Assembly (NCBI GenBank): GCA_902620425.1
Contig: CACNHX010000003.1
Span: forward strand, 133,199-197,198
Length of the DNA: 64,000 bases
Direction of reading: 5' to 3'
From: an uncultured Alphaproteobacteria bacterium
GTDB taxonomy: Bacteria > Pseudomonadota > Alphaproteobacteria > HIMB59 > GCA-002718135
This document shows positions 30,344-38,844 of the stretch, piece after piece (the first letter of the stretch is position 1; each line of letters begins with the position of its first letter). The notes beneath the pieces were generated by a model. It did not search any database, had not been told where the DNA came from, and saw only the letters and a list, made by a program, of their open reading frames with translations. Position numbers and translations under genes: made by a program.

Positions 30344-31054
30344 ATGAGAAAAGATAGATCCTTCAATCAAATGCGTAAAATTTCATTTGAGAAAAACGTG
30401 AATATTCATGCAGATGGTTCATGCTTAGTAAAGTTTGGAAATACGCATGTACTTTGTCTTGCAACAATTGACGAAAAGGTTCCTCACTGGTTAAAAAATA
30501 CTGGCAAAGGTTGGGTTACAGCAGAATATGGTATGCTGCCAAGGTCTACAAATACAAGAATGGATAGAGAGGCAGCAAAAGGAAAGCAGTCAGGTAGAAC
30601 GCAAGAAATTCAAAGGTTAATTGGGCGTAGCTTAAGATCTATTGTGGATCTTTCAAACCTTGGAGAGCGTCAAATAAAAGTAGACTGTGATGTTATTCAA
30701 GCAGATGGCGGGACAAGAACTGCTTCTATCAGTGGTGGTTTTATTTCTTTATATCTGGCAATAGAAAAATTAAAGAATAATTATAATCTTCAAAAACCAA
30801 TTATCAAAAACTTTATAGGAGCAGTATCAACTGGCATAGTGGAAAATAAAGCATTATTGGATCTAGATTATAGGGAAGACTCCGAAGCTCAAGTAGATGC
30901 AAATTTTGTAATTTGTGATTCAGATGAAATATCTGAAATACAAGTTACTGGGGAGGAATTTTTTTTCAATGATACTCAGTTTACAGAAATGTTTTCACTG
31001 GCAAAAATTGGAGTTAAGGAAATAATATCTAAACAAAAAGAGGCTTTGAAATAA
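30344..31054 (+). CDS. rph: ribonuclease PH
   Basis: Phosphorolytic 3'-to-5' exoribonuclease that trims tRNA ends. The 236-residue protein has the family length; clear segments are GSCLVKFGNTHVLC near residue 25, GWVTAEYGMLPRST near 55, EIQRLIGRSLRS near 88, DCDVIQADGGTRTASISG near 116 and DLDYREDSEAQVDANFV near 170. It heads the rightward pair rph-rdgB, and rph-rdgB next to hrcA is the usual alphaproteobacterial order. Confidence 0.98.
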   Translation: MRKDRSFNQMRKISFEKNVNIHADGSCLVKFGNTHVLCLATIDEKVPHWLKNTGKGWVTAEYGMLPRSTNTRMDREAAKGKQSGRTQEIQRLIGRSLRSIVDLSNLGERQIKVDCDVIQADGGTRTASISGGFISLYLAIEKLKNNYNLQKPIIKNFIGAVSTGIVENKALLDLDYREDSEAQVDANFVICDSDEISEIQVTGEEFFFNDTQFTEMFSLAKIGVKEIISKQKEALK

Positions 31055-31055
31055 A

Positions 31056-31637
31056 TTGAGGCAATTATTATTTTTCTCAAATAATAAAAATAAAATAATT
31101 GAAATTAAAAAAATTTTTAAGAAATTTAATCTAGAGCTTCTTTCGTTAAATGATCTAAATATAAGTAATGAGCCAGAGGAAACTGGTAAGACTTTTGAAG
31201 AAAATGCAAAAATTAAATCAGACTATGGATTTAATAAAACTGGCATTCCTTGTTTTGCGGATGACTCAGGAATATGCATCGAAAGCTTAAATTGGAAACC
31301 AGGTGTTCTTTCAAAAAGATTTTTAAATGATTTCAAAAGTAATGAGGCTTGTTTTAAAAGTGTTATTAAAAGTACTAAAAAAAATAGTCAACAAAATGCT
31401 TACTTTAAAACTTCAATAAGCCTAACAGTTAAAGAGAATCAAAACGTAGTATTTAATGGAAAAATTGATGGAAAAATTTCTGAACAAGCTAAGGGTGGAT
31501 TTGGTTTTGGTTATGATCCAATTTTCATTCCTAAAAATTATAACAAAACATTGGCCGAACTAAGCACTAGAGAAAAAAATGAAATTAGCCATAGGTCTAT
31601 AGCTATAAAAAAGTTAATTAACTTTTTAATTAATTAA
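31056..31637 (+). CDS. rdgB: RdgB/HAM1 family non-canonical purine NTP pyrophosphatase
   Basis: Hydrolyses dITP, XTP and similar nucleotides, keeping them out of DNA and RNA. The 193-residue protein has LFFSNNKNKIIEIKKI at the N-terminus, TGKTFEENAKIKSDYG near residue 47, CFADDSGICIESL near 68 and GGFGFGYDPIFIP near 147, all family hallmarks. The start is TTG at 31056, one base after the rph stop, since the first conserved strand begins at once. The last codons include a 20-base perfect palindrome (31608-31627), and the gene overlaps the end of the next, oppositely oriented gene by eight bases. Confidence 0.95.
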   Translation: MRQLLFFSNNKNKIIEIKKIFKKFNLELLSLNDLNISNEPEETGKTFEENAKIKSDYGFNKTGIPCFADDSGICIESLNWKPGVLSKRFLNDFKSNEACFKSVIKSTKKNSQQNAYFKTSISLTVKENQNVVFNGKIDGKISEQAKGGFGFGYDPIFIPKNYNKTLAELSTREKNEISHRSIAIKKLINFLIN

Positions 31638-32958
31638 TTACAAATGAATTTCCGTTATTTATTTTTAAAATGTTAAGATCTCTTTCAATCATATTATCTT
31701 TAAAATAAAAGTTTCCATCTACACCATTAAATTTTTTATTTGGATTATTTAATAATTTTACTAAATCTCCAATTTTATATTTTTTTGAATAAATGAAATT
31801 TATTAAACCCATAACATCATATGGAAGTGTTGAAATTCTTAAAAACTCATCATCATATATTTCCATATAATTATTAATTATATTTATTCGATTTGTTTCC
31901 GGAATTCCTGGAAATATTGCTCCCTGTAAAGAAGGTTCATAGAAAAAAGTTTTATCATCTATTACTCCAGTTCCCATAAACTGTACAAGATTAGGGTCTA
32001 TATCGTAGTAAGGGAGAAGAGGCGCAACCTGTAATAAATTCAAGCCATAATCAGCAATTAAGATATGTGTGAAATCATAGTCACTCGTAGTTTTAAATCT
32101 TTCTAATTTTTTTAATCTTTTTTTTGATTTTTCATCTTTCTTAGAAGATAAAATTTGTTTTTGTCTATTCAATTCATATTTTCTCAATTCATATTTTCCT
32201 AATTCTTTTATTGATTCTCTTACATTTGATAGTTCGTCTTTATAGGAAGATCTGTTGACTAATATTGCTGGGCTTTCAAGAATAATATCATCAATTAGAC
32301 TGTTTATTAAATATCCATATTCATTTTCAGGATAAAGTAGTGCAACTTTTGCATCATCTTTTAAATACAACATTAGTTGTGAAAGTTCGTTTTGTGGAAA
32401 AAAATTTATTAAATAAACACAATCTTTTGCTTGTGATGGTTTAGAAGAGTATGAAAAAAATATTACTTTATGAGTACAATAATTATTTAAGAAATTTGAA
32501 TATTTGGATTGGATTGGTCCTAGAAAAATCTTCCCAGGTAATAGATTTTTTTCTATTATTTTTTTTAAATCATTTTCATTTTCAAAAAATTCAATTTGTA
32601 TAACAACATTATTTATACCAAGATTATAAACTCCCAATTCATAGGTATTTAAAAATTGTTCTGTGATTTTTTTATCATCGTCTTTTGCGAATAAAGCAAT
32701 GATTGTTTTGTCTAAAACAACATCATCGATAATCTTATTCTGCTTATCTTGTTTGTTTTCTTTTTTTTCAATTACTTTATTTTTGCTTTTAGTATCAATT
32801 GATTTTTCAGAATTGGTTGTTTCCTGAGTGTTTTTTGTATCTTGTTTAGATAAATTTACTGGAGTACATGAAATTATAAATATAAATATATAAATAATGG
32901 ATAATATTATTAATGGCCTATCAATTGTAGCAACACCTATTGGCAATTTAGATGACAT
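31630..32958 (-). CDS. LpoA-like penicillin-binding protein activator lipoprotein
   Basis: A 442-residue lipoprotein: a hydrophobic segment ends in the lipobox IISC near residue 31. After a Lys/Ser/Thr-rich linker, the main part (from about residue 85) resembles periplasmic-binding-protein folds of the LppC/LpoA group: IALFAKDDDKK, FLGPIQSKYSNFL, VALLYPENEYGYLINSLIDDI, THILIADYG, LVQFMGTGVIDD and LQGAIFPGIPE. Such proteins sit divergently to rsmI in many Proteobacteria and activate a peptidoglycan synthase in enteric bacteria. The ATG at 32958 lies inside rsmI; TTG at 32946 is an alternative start. No start is visible closer to the hydrophobic segment. Confidence 0.8.
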   Translation of the reverse strand: MSSKLPIGVATIDRPLIILSIIYIFIFIISCTPVNLSKQDTKNTQETTNSEKSIDTKSKNKVIEKKENKQDKQNKIIDDVVLDKTIIALFAKDDDKKITEQFLNTYELGVYNLGINNVVIQIEFFENENDLKKIIEKNLLPGKIFLGPIQSKYSNFLNNYCTHKVIFFSYSSKPSQAKDCVYLINFFPQNELSQLMLYLKDDAKVALLYPENEYGYLINSLIDDIILESPAILVNRSSYKDELSNVRESIKELGKYELRKYELNRQKQILSSKKDEKSKKRLKKLERFKTTSDYDFTHILIADYGLNLLQVAPLLPYYDIDPNLVQFMGTGVIDDKTFFYEPSLQGAIFPGIPETNRINIINNYMEIYDDEFLRISTLPYDVMGLINFIYSKKYKIGDLVKLLNNPNKKFNGVDGNFYFKDNMIERDLNILKINNGNSFVIN

Positions 32959-33739
32959 AACCTACAGGGCTGTAAAAATACTTAGGGAATGTGATATTAT
33001 TATTTGTGAAAATCCCAAACATTCACTTAAACTACTAAATAAATTAGGCATTAAAAAGAAATTAATAGCTTTACACGATTATAATGAGCATAAAATTATA
33101 GATCAAATTAAAAGTCTATTAAAAAATAAAAATTGTGTTCTAATTTCTGATGCCGGGTCACCACTTATTTCAGATCCTGGGTATAATCTAGTGCAATTTT
33201 GTATTGCAAATAATATTAGAATTACATCTGTGCCTGGTCCCTCATCAGTTGTGTCAAGTTTACAGCTATCTGGATTGCCAATATCAGAATTTGCTTTTTA
33301 TGGTTTTGTTCCAAAATCCAAAAGAAAAATAGAAGATCTTGTTAAAACTATTTCTCAAGAAAAAAGGACTTCTGTATTTTTTGTCTCAAGTCATAAATTG
33401 ATTGTTTTTCTAGATTGCCTAGAAAATATTATGACTGATAGATCAATTTCAATATGTAAAGAACTCACAAAAGTAAATGAATTTGTTTTTAGAGGAGCTC
33501 CAAGCAATATAAAAAATAAAATACTAGAAGATAAAGAAAATATTAGAGGGGAGTTTGTTGCTGTTATAGAAGGTCAGACAATAAAAAAACATGATTTTGA
33601 CGAAATTGATTTATATAGAAAAGAAATTGAGAAAATGAGCGAAAAATTTACTTTGACCGACATCGTGGAAATAGTACATAAATTTACAAAAATTAATAAA
33701 AATATAATTTATAAATGGTTATTAAAACTAAAAAAATAA
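32897..33739 (+). CDS. rsmI: 16S rRNA (cytidine-1402 2'-O)-methyltransferase
   Basis: Methylates C1402 of 16S rRNA using SAM. The 280-residue tetrapyrrole-methylase-fold protein opens with LSIVATPIGNLDDITYRAVKIL, then has IICENPKHSLKLL, ALHDYNEH, VLISDAGSPLISDPG near residue 93 and VPGPSSVVSSL near 116, all RsmI signatures. The ATG at 32897 is the only suitable start before the conserved strand. Its first 62 bases are shared head to head with the LpoA-like gene. The usual E. coli order lpoA-rsmI divergence is kept. Confidence 0.97.
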   Translation: MDNIINGLSIVATPIGNLDDITYRAVKILRECDIIICENPKHSLKLLNKLGIKKKLIALHDYNEHKIIDQIKSLLKNKNCVLISDAGSPLISDPGYNLVQFCIANNIRITSVPGPSSVVSSLQLSGLPISEFAFYGFVPKSKRKIEDLVKTISQEKRTSVFFVSSHKLIVFLDCLENIMTDRSISICKELTKVNEFVFRGAPSNIKNKILEDKENIRGEFVAVIEGQTIKKHDFDEIDLYRKEIEKMSEKFTLTDIVEIVHKFTKINKNIIYKWLLKLKK

Positions 33740-33741
33740 CA

Positions 33742-34323
33742 ATGCGCGTTGTATCTCCGTTATTCATATTATTGGCACTATTAAGTTATGGATGCTCACC
33801 AACAGGCATGCTTGCAACTGGTGGAAGTAGTGCTTTGGTTGTTGCAGAGGGCGAAAGATCTTTTGGAGAAGTAATTGATGACACTTCAATAAAGGTATCA
33901 ATAGCTGCAAGTTTTTTGGAAGCTGGAAATAATTTATTTGTTAATATTAACACGAGTGTATTAGAGGGTAGAGTTTTGTTAACTGGTTTAGTTGATAATC
34001 AGGAAATAAGAATTGAAGCAGTAAGATTAGTATGGGAAGTTGAGGGTGTTAAAGAAATTATAAATGAAATTGAAATAGGGAACAGATTAACGTTAAAAAA
34101 CTATGCTAGCGATTTATGGATAAACACACAAGCAAGAGGTGTTGCTGCCAAAACTATAGGTCTGAAATCAGTTACATACAATTTCGAAACAATTCAAGGT
34201 AAGGTATACGTTGCTGGAATAACCACTAGACCAGATCTATTAGAATTAATGATCAATGCTTTAAAGGACATTAAGGGTGTAAATGAAATTGTTAACTACG
34301 TAATAATTAAAGAAAAAAGTTAA
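33742..34323 (+). CDS. BON-domain lipoprotein
   Basis: About 193 residues. The signal peptide RVVSPLFILLALLSYGC ends in a plausible lipobox Cys. Two BON domains follow: the first (about residues 50-110 of the mature chain) has DDTSIKVSIAASFLE, VNTSVLEGRVLLTGLVDNQE and VEGVKEIINEI; the second has TIQGKVYVAGITTRPDLLELMINALKDIKGVNEIVNYV. BON domains associate with membranes, and the E. coli DolP-type protein, also near lpoA-rsmI, supports outer-membrane integrity. The ATG at 33742 lies three bases after the rsmI stop and starts the signal peptide properly; an upstream ATG at 33715 overlaps rsmI. Confidence 0.85.
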   Translation: MRVVSPLFILLALLSYGCSPTGMLATGGSSALVVAEGERSFGEVIDDTSIKVSIAASFLEAGNNLFVNINTSVLEGRVLLTGLVDNQEIRIEAVRLVWEVEGVKEIINEIEIGNRLTLKNYASDLWINTQARGVAAKTIGLKSVTYNFETIQGKVYVAGITTRPDLLELMINALKDIKGVNEIVNYVIIKEKS

Positions 34324-34324
34324 T

Positions 34325-34675
34325 TTATCTCAACTTACCAATTTTTTCTCCAGCTAAAATATGAATATGGAAATGAGGAACTTCCTGGCCGCCATTTTCT
34401 CCTGAGTTTGTGATTAATCTATAACCAGCATTTTCAATTTCAAGATTACTTATTACTAGCTGAACGTTTTTAAAAAATGTAGTTATATTAGTATTATCTG
34501 CATTTTTAAGAAAATCAGAAAATGTTATACATGGAAACTTTGGTATACCCAAAACATGTACTTTAGCCTGAGGGTTAATATCGTTAAAAAATAGACTAAA
34601 CTCATCTTCATAAACTTTGTTACAAGGAATCTCATTTCTGATTATTTTTGCAAATATATTGTTTTCGTCGTACAT
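34325..34675 (-). CDS. HIT family hydrolase (HinT-like)
   Basis: A 116-residue histidine-triad protein. The N-terminus has NIFAKIIRNEIPCNKVYED, and near the end is the triad motif HFHIHIL, with the three His of the HIT family; GYRLITNSGENGGQEVPH just before it is typical of the HinT branch. HinT enzymes hydrolyse AMP-linked phosphoramidates. It is the last gene of the leftward his operon, four bases after hisE, a position common in Alphaproteobacteria. It ends one base from the convergent BON gene. Confidence 0.93.
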   Translation of the reverse strand: MYDENNIFAKIIRNEIPCNKVYEDEFSLFFNDINPQAKVHVLGIPKFPCITFSDFLKNADNTNITTFFKNVQLVISNLEIENAGYRLITNSGENGGQEVPHFHIHILAGEKIGKLR

Positions 34676-34679
34676 CGAT

Positions 34680-34952
34680 TTATCTTCTTTTATCTAGCTC
34701 TTTATAAATTTCATTCATCGTAATCTTTTTGGACTTGAGTAAAACCAATAGATGGTAAATCACATCAACCGCCTCTTCAATTGTTCTTTTCTTTGATCCC
34801 TTTAGAAAATCTATTATCAACTCCGATGCTTCTTCTCCAAATTTTTGAGCTATTTTTTTTGGTCCTTGTTTTAATAGTTTATTCGTATATGAGTTTTTGT
34901 TACTAGTTTTTATTCTACTATTAATAATTTCATTCAAATCTTCAATTTTCAT
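34680..34952 (-). CDS. hisE: phosphoribosyl-ATP pyrophosphatase
   Basis: Second step of histidine synthesis, removing pyrophosphate from phosphoribosyl-ATP. The 90-residue all-alpha protein of the MazG-like group has KIAQKFGEEASELIIDFL near residue 32, whose E-E-x-x-E binds magnesium, and EEAVDVIYHLLVLL near 58 with the second acidic site. It lies four bases after hisF and just before the HIT gene; the partner HisI is a separate gene at 10458. Confidence 0.95.
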   Translation of the reverse strand: MKIEDLNEIINSRIKTSNKNSYTNKLLKQGPKKIAQKFGEEASELIIDFLKGSKKRTIEEAVDVIYHLLVLLKSKKITMNEIYKELDKRR

Positions 34953-34956
34953 AATT

Positions 34957-35712
34957 TTAATCTCTGATATTTATATTTTTATCTTTTAAGTATTTCTTTA
35001 CCTCTTTAATGCTAATTTCATTAAAATGAAAGACAGAGGCGGCTAATAAGGCATCAGCCTTACCTTTAACTACTCCATCATAGAAATGATCTAATGTTCC
35101 AACGCCCCCACTAGCAATAAGTGGTATTTTTAAAAATTCTGATACTTCACTTAACAAAACATTATCAAAACCTGATTTCGTCCCATCTTTGTCCATTGAG
35201 GTTAAAAGAATTTCACCAGCGCCTAAATCTTGAATTTTTTCTATCCAATTCAATGCAAGTAAATTTGTTTTTTTTGTTCCGCCATGAGAATAAACGAACC
35301 AATCATTATTATGTTTTTTTGCATCAACGGCCACAACTATACATTGATTGCCAAAATATTCTGAAGCCTGTTTAATTATATTTGGGTTTTTAATTGCTGC
35401 TGAGTTTATAGATACTTTATCAGCACCTGCTTTAAGTAAAGCGTGTATATTTTCTATTGATGAAATTCCGCCGCCGACTGTAAGAGGAATAAACACTTCA
35501 TTTGCTGTCTTTTCTACTACATTTACCATAGTATCTCTTTTTTCTAAGGACGCACTAATATCTAAAAAACATATTTCATCCGCACCATTATCGGAATAAT
35601 GTTTTGCTTGTTCAACCGGGTCTCCTGCATCAATTAAGTTTAAAAAATTAATTCCTTTTACCACTCTTCCATCTTTTACATCTAGGCATGGAATGATTCT
35701 TGTTTTTACCAT
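34957..35712 (-). CDS. hisF: imidazole glycerol phosphate synthase subunit HisF
   Basis: The cyclase half of the enzyme that closes the imidazole ring; works with HisH, which supplies ammonia. The 251-residue beta/alpha barrel opens with [19 protein letters not shown], including the catalytic Asp of LDVKDG, and has [10 protein letters not shown] near residue 128, with the second catalytic Asp. [10 protein letters not shown] near residue 77 and [14 protein letters not shown] near 195 are the phosphate-binding loops. It starts one base after the hisA stop. Confidence 0.98.
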   Translation of the reverse strand: MVKTRIIPCLDVKDGRVVKGINFLNLIDAGDPVEQAKHYSDNGADEICFLDISASLEKRDTMVNVVEKTANEVFIPLTVGGGISSIENIHALLKAGADKVSINSAAIKNPNIIKQASEYFGNQCIVVAVDAKKHNNDWFVYSHGGTKKTNLLALNWIEKIQDLGAGEILLTSMDKDGTKSGFDNVLLSEVSEFLKIPLIASGGVGTLDHFYDGVVKGKADALLAASVFHFNEISIKEVKKYLKDKNINIRD

Positions 35713-35713
35713 T

Positions 35714-36451
35714 TTAGTTTAAAATTTTTTGAGCTTCTACTAAATCAATCTTCCCTTCATAAAAGGATTTACCTGAGATTATTCCTTCAATATTTTTAAG
35801 GTTAAGTTTTTTTAGATTTATTAAATCAGAGTAATCTGTTAAGCCGCCTGCGATAATAATTTTTTTACTAAATTCTATTTGGTTTATTTTTTTTAGAAAA
35901 TTATTAATAAAATCTAAGTTTAGACCTTCTAACATTCCATCGTTTTGAATATCTGTAATTACATATCCTCTAATTTTAGCACTATTATAAATATCAAGAA
36001 TATCTTGTATTTTCTTTCCTGAATTTTCATCCCACCCTTTTATCATTATATTATCTTCAAGAATATCTAATGATATATACACTTTGTCATCATACTGATT
36101 TGATAAAGCTATAACCTCATCTGGTTTTTCAACAGACATAGACCCAATAATCAAATTGTTTATTCCAGCCTCAAAATATTTTTTTGCTAAATCTAAATTT
36201 CTAATTCCACCCCCTAATTGTATTGGAATTGAAATTGATTTTCTAATTATCTTAATTGTTTCAAAATTAACATTTGATCTACCAAATGCAGCATCTAAAT
36301 CAATCAGATGTAATTTTTTACAACCAATTTGCTCAAAGTAGATAGCTTGTTTTTCTGGATCTTCATTGTAAACAAAACTGGAACTATCTTTGCCTTTAGA
36401 TAGCCTAACGCATTTATTATCTTTTAAATCAATAGCTGGTATAATTAGCAC
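35714..36451 (-). CDS. hisA: phosphoribosylformimino-AICAR ribotide isomerase
   Basis: Amadori-type isomerase of histidine synthesis. The 245-residue barrel opens with [18 protein letters not shown], holding the catalytic Asp, and has [17 protein letters not shown] near residue 50, [11 protein letters not shown] near 77 and [14 protein letters not shown] near 138 with the second catalytic Asp. The start shares a base with the stop of the GNAT gene. Since the TrpF-like gene at 952 is divergent, dual HisA/TrpF activity (as in PriA) could be asked, but nothing in this sequence argues for it. Confidence 0.97.
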   Translation of the reverse strand: MLIIPAIDLKDNKCVRLSKGKDSSSFVYNEDPEKQAIYFEQIGCKKLHLIDLDAAFGRSNVNFETIKIIRKSISIPIQLGGGIRNLDLAKKYFEAGINNLIIGSMSVEKPDEVIALSNQYDDKVYISLDILEDNIMIKGWDENSGKKIQDILDIYNSAKIRGYVITDIQNDGMLEGLNLDFINNFLKKINQIEFSKKIIIAGGLTDYSDLINLKKLNLKNIEGIISGKSFYEGKIDLVEAQKILN

Positions 36452-36993
36452 TACAGATTTTTGTAGTAATAATAGCCTTTAATAAAACTACCATTAATAT
36501 ATGCATAGTATGGGTTTTCACCCCATTTTGTGTAATTTTTGCCTGTAAAAAGTTTTATTGCTGCATCTTGTGTTTCTCTGACAGCTAATTGTAAAGATTT
36601 AATGTTGTCTTCTTTTGCAATTTTTTCAGTATGATCAATCATTGTCTTAGCTAAACCATAACCTCTTGCCCATGGGGCAACAAATTGTCTTCTTATTCGT
36701 GCAATATTTTTTCTAGACTCAATGTTCGGAGCTTCATAAGCAAGTTGGAGAGTTCCCGCTATTACCCCATTGAGTCTACCAACTATTAGTTTAATGTATT
36801 TATCATTAGTTCTTTTAGTCCAGTATTCAGTTAAAATATCTCGTGTAGGAACTCTTAACCAACCAAAACCTCCTCCAGCTTTAATTGCTTGTTCGGTAAT
36901 ATTACATAGATCTGCTAAATCTACTTCTGTAAGTGTTTCAATATTATCTACTGAAATATTAATTTTTTCTTTTAGTTGCGTAGACATGTTCAT
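36451..36993 (-). CDS. GNAT family N-acetyltransferase within the his operon
   Basis: A 180-residue GNAT-fold protein. VGRLNGVIAGTLQLAYEAP near residue 75, then RRQFVAPWARGYGLAKTMIDHTEKIAKEDN near 105, is the acetyl-CoA-binding motif A (Q/R-x-x-G-x-G/A type), and AAIKLFTGKNYTKWGENPYY near 147 is the motif B end. It sits between hisH and hisA, overlapping hisH by four bases, and is therefore co-expressed with histidine synthesis genes. The substrate is unknown. Confidence 0.82.
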   Translation of the reverse strand: MNMSTQLKEKINISVDNIETLTEVDLADLCNITEQAIKAGGGFGWLRVPTRDILTEYWTKRTNDKYIKLIVGRLNGVIAGTLQLAYEAPNIESRKNIARIRRQFVAPWARGYGLAKTMIDHTEKIAKEDNIKSLQLAVRETQDAAIKLFTGKNYTKWGENPYYAYINGSFIKGYYYYKNL

Positions 36994-37619
36994 AATCTAA
37001 TAAATTCTTTTAATAAGTTTAATCCCTGGGAGGAGCTTTTTTCAGGATGAAACTGGACGCCATATATATTTTCTTTTCCAACAATTGAAGCAAAATTTGT
37101 TCCATACTTAGTTTCCGCCAAAATATTGTCTTTGTCAGCACAATCAAAATAATAAGAATGAACGAAATAAAAATCATTTTGAAATGAGATTAGGTTATTA
37201 TATTTAGAATTTTTCGGTATTACTAAATTCCATCCCATATGAGGAAGTTTTAAATTATCTCGTGGTAATAATTTAATTTGACCGTCTATCCAACCAAGTC
37301 CTGTAAAAACTCCGTTTTCTTCGCTTGTTTTAGCTAACATTTGCATACCAACACATATACCCAAAAACGGTTTCTTTTTTATTAATGCAAACTCACAAAG
37401 CTCATCAATCAATCCATCAGTTTTTTTTAAACCATTCATGCATGTAGAAAATGCTCCTTGCCCGGGCAAAACAATATGGGTTGAGCTTTTTACATCATTT
37501 AGTTTTTTTGAAATTAATACTTCAGCCTCAATATCATTGTCTTTTGTTATCTTAATAAAAGATTTTTGTGCAGATAAAACATTGCCTGAGCCGTAATCGA
37601 CAATAGTGATCTTCTTCAT
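36990..37619 (-). CDS. hisH: imidazole glycerol phosphate synthase glutamine amidotransferase subunit
   Basis: Provides ammonia to HisF. The 209-residue class I amidotransferase starts ITIVDYGSGNVLSAQKSF, has the nucleophile motif FLGICVGMQMLA near residue 84, and GVQFHPEKSSSQG near 189 with the catalytic His and Glu. VLPGQGAF near residue 51 is the oxyanion-region loop. It lies between hisB and the GNAT gene in the operon. Confidence 0.97.
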   Translation of the reverse strand: MKKITIVDYGSGNVLSAQKSFIKITKDNDIEAEVLISKKLNDVKSSTHIVLPGQGAFSTCMNGLKKTDGLIDELCEFALIKKKPFLGICVGMQMLAKTSEENGVFTGLGWIDGQIKLLPRDNLKLPHMGWNLVIPKNSKYNNLISFQNDFYFVHSYYFDCADKDNILAETKYGTNFASIVGKENIYGVQFHPEKSSSQGLNLLKEFIRL

Positions 37620-37625
37620 TAAAAA

Positions 37626-38213
37626 TTAAAGAGTACCTTTTGATGATGGTATGGTGTCTTTTCTTCTGTTATCTATTTCGACAGCAATTCTTAAACTTTT
37701 AGCAAAGGCTTTAAAGCAAGATTCAATGATATGATGATTGTTTTTTCCATACAGGTTTTCAATATGTAAATTACATTTTGATTCATTTGAAAAAGCCTTA
37801 AAAAATTCATGGAATAGTTCTGTATCCATTTCGCCAATTTTTTTTAAACCAAGATTAACATTCCACACAAGTTCTGGTCTACCACTTAAATCAATAACGC
37901 ATCTTGATAAACACTCATCCATTGGAACATATGAAAAGCCATATCTATTTATTCCCTTCTTATCATCCAGTGCTTTGTTTATAGCTAAAGCAATTGCGTA
38001 AGCTGTATCTTCGACTGAATGATGAAGATCAACATTAATATCTCCTTCACATTTTAATTCTATATCTATCAAGCTGTGATGGGATAATAATTCAAGCATA
38101 TGATCTAAAAAACCTATTTGTGTTGAAATTTTAGGTTGGCCAGTTCCATCTAAGCTAATCTCACAACTTATCTTAGTTTCTTTAGTATTTCTCTCAACTT
38201 TACCTTTTCGCAT
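37626..38213 (-). CDS. hisB: imidazoleglycerol-phosphate dehydratase
   Basis: Dehydrates imidazole glycerol phosphate, using manganese. The 195-residue protein has [19 protein letters not shown] near residue 33, [14 protein letters not shown] near 66 and [17 protein letters not shown] near 160, whose His and Glu residues are the metal ligands. It is the dehydratase alone, not fused to histidinol phosphatase. It is the first gene of the leftward his operon, divergent from hslVU with an 81-base gap. Confidence 0.98.
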   Translation of the reverse strand: MRKGKVERNTKETKISCEISLDGTGQPKISTQIGFLDHMLELLSHHSLIDIELKCEGDINVDLHHSVEDTAYAIALAINKALDDKKGINRYGFSYVPMDECLSRCVIDLSGRPELVWNVNLGLKKIGEMDTELFHEFFKAFSNESKCNLHIENLYGKNNHHIIESCFKAFAKSLRIAVEIDNRRKDTIPSSKGTL

Positions 38214-38257
38214 TTTTGCCTAATATCAGTGAAATATGATTTATTCTAGGTAAATTA

Positions 38258-38285
38258 CTTGATAAAAATAATTAAATAGCCATCT
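38258..38285 (+). promoter_or_regulatory. sigma-32-like promoter of hslVU
   Basis: CTTGATA (38258-38264), a 14-base spacer, and GCCATCT (38279-38285), close to CTTGAAA-N(11-16)-CCCATnT with the same 14-base spacing as the dnaK promoter. The hslV start codon (38295) is only 9 bases downstream of the -10 element, so the transcript would be nearly leaderless, and there is no ribosome site in between. Confidence 0.7.
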
Positions 38286-38294
38286 TATCAATTA

Positions 38295-38843
38295 ATGGAA
38301 AAAAACATTATTAAATCAACAACTATTGTAGGAATTAGAAAAGATAATCTTGTTGTTATTGCGGGTGATGGTCAGGCTAGTCTTGGCAATACCGTAATGA
38401 AATCAAATGTTAAAAAAATTAGAAGACTCGGTGTTGATGAAACTGTTATCTCTGGTTTTGCAGGATCTACTGCAGATGCATTTGCTTTATTTGAAAGATT
38501 AGAAGGTAAATTAGATCAATATAAGAACCAACTTAAAAGAGCTTGTGTAGAATTAGCTAAAGATTGGAGAACGGATAGATATCTTAGAAGATTAGAAGCA
38601 ATGATGATAGTAGCTGATAAGGATGTAAGCCTATTGTTATCTGGTACAGGTGATGTAATTGAATCGGACGATGGAATACTTGCAATAGGTTCTGGGGGTC
38701 CATACGCAAATAGTGCTGCTAAAGCATTGATGAAAAACACAAAAATGAATGCAAAAGAAATTGCTTTAGAGTCACTTAATATAGCTGCAGATATTTGTAT
38801 TTATACAAACCACAATATTATTTCAGAAACAATTGAGCTATAG
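38295..38843 (+). CDS. hslV: ATP-dependent protease peptidase subunit HslV
   Basis: Proteasome-like threonine protease partner of HslU. In the 182-residue protein the conserved core begins [37 protein letters not shown]; the first Thr (residue 9) would be the nucleophile after removal of the eight-residue propeptide EKNIIKS plus Met. [14 protein letters not shown] near residue 135 is also conserved. The ATG at 38295 is right next to a sigma-32-like promoter and lacks a ribosome site. hslU follows one base after the stop. Confidence 0.96.
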   Translation: MEKNIIKSTTIVGIRKDNLVVIAGDGQASLGNTVMKSNVKKIRRLGVDETVISGFAGSTADAFALFERLEGKLDQYKNQLKRACVELAKDWRTDRYLRRLEAMMIVADKDVSLLLSGTGDVIESDDGILAIGSGGPYANSAAKALMKNTKMNAKEIALESLNIAADICIYTNHNIISETIEL

Positions 38844-38844
38844 A

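Noticed and set aside
31608-31627. 20-base perfect palindrome AAAAAGTTAATTAACTTTTT at the end of rdgB as a terminator
   Set aside because: The stem is nearly all A-T with one G-C pair per arm and lies within the last rdgB codons; too weak to call a terminator, though it lies at a convergent gene junction.
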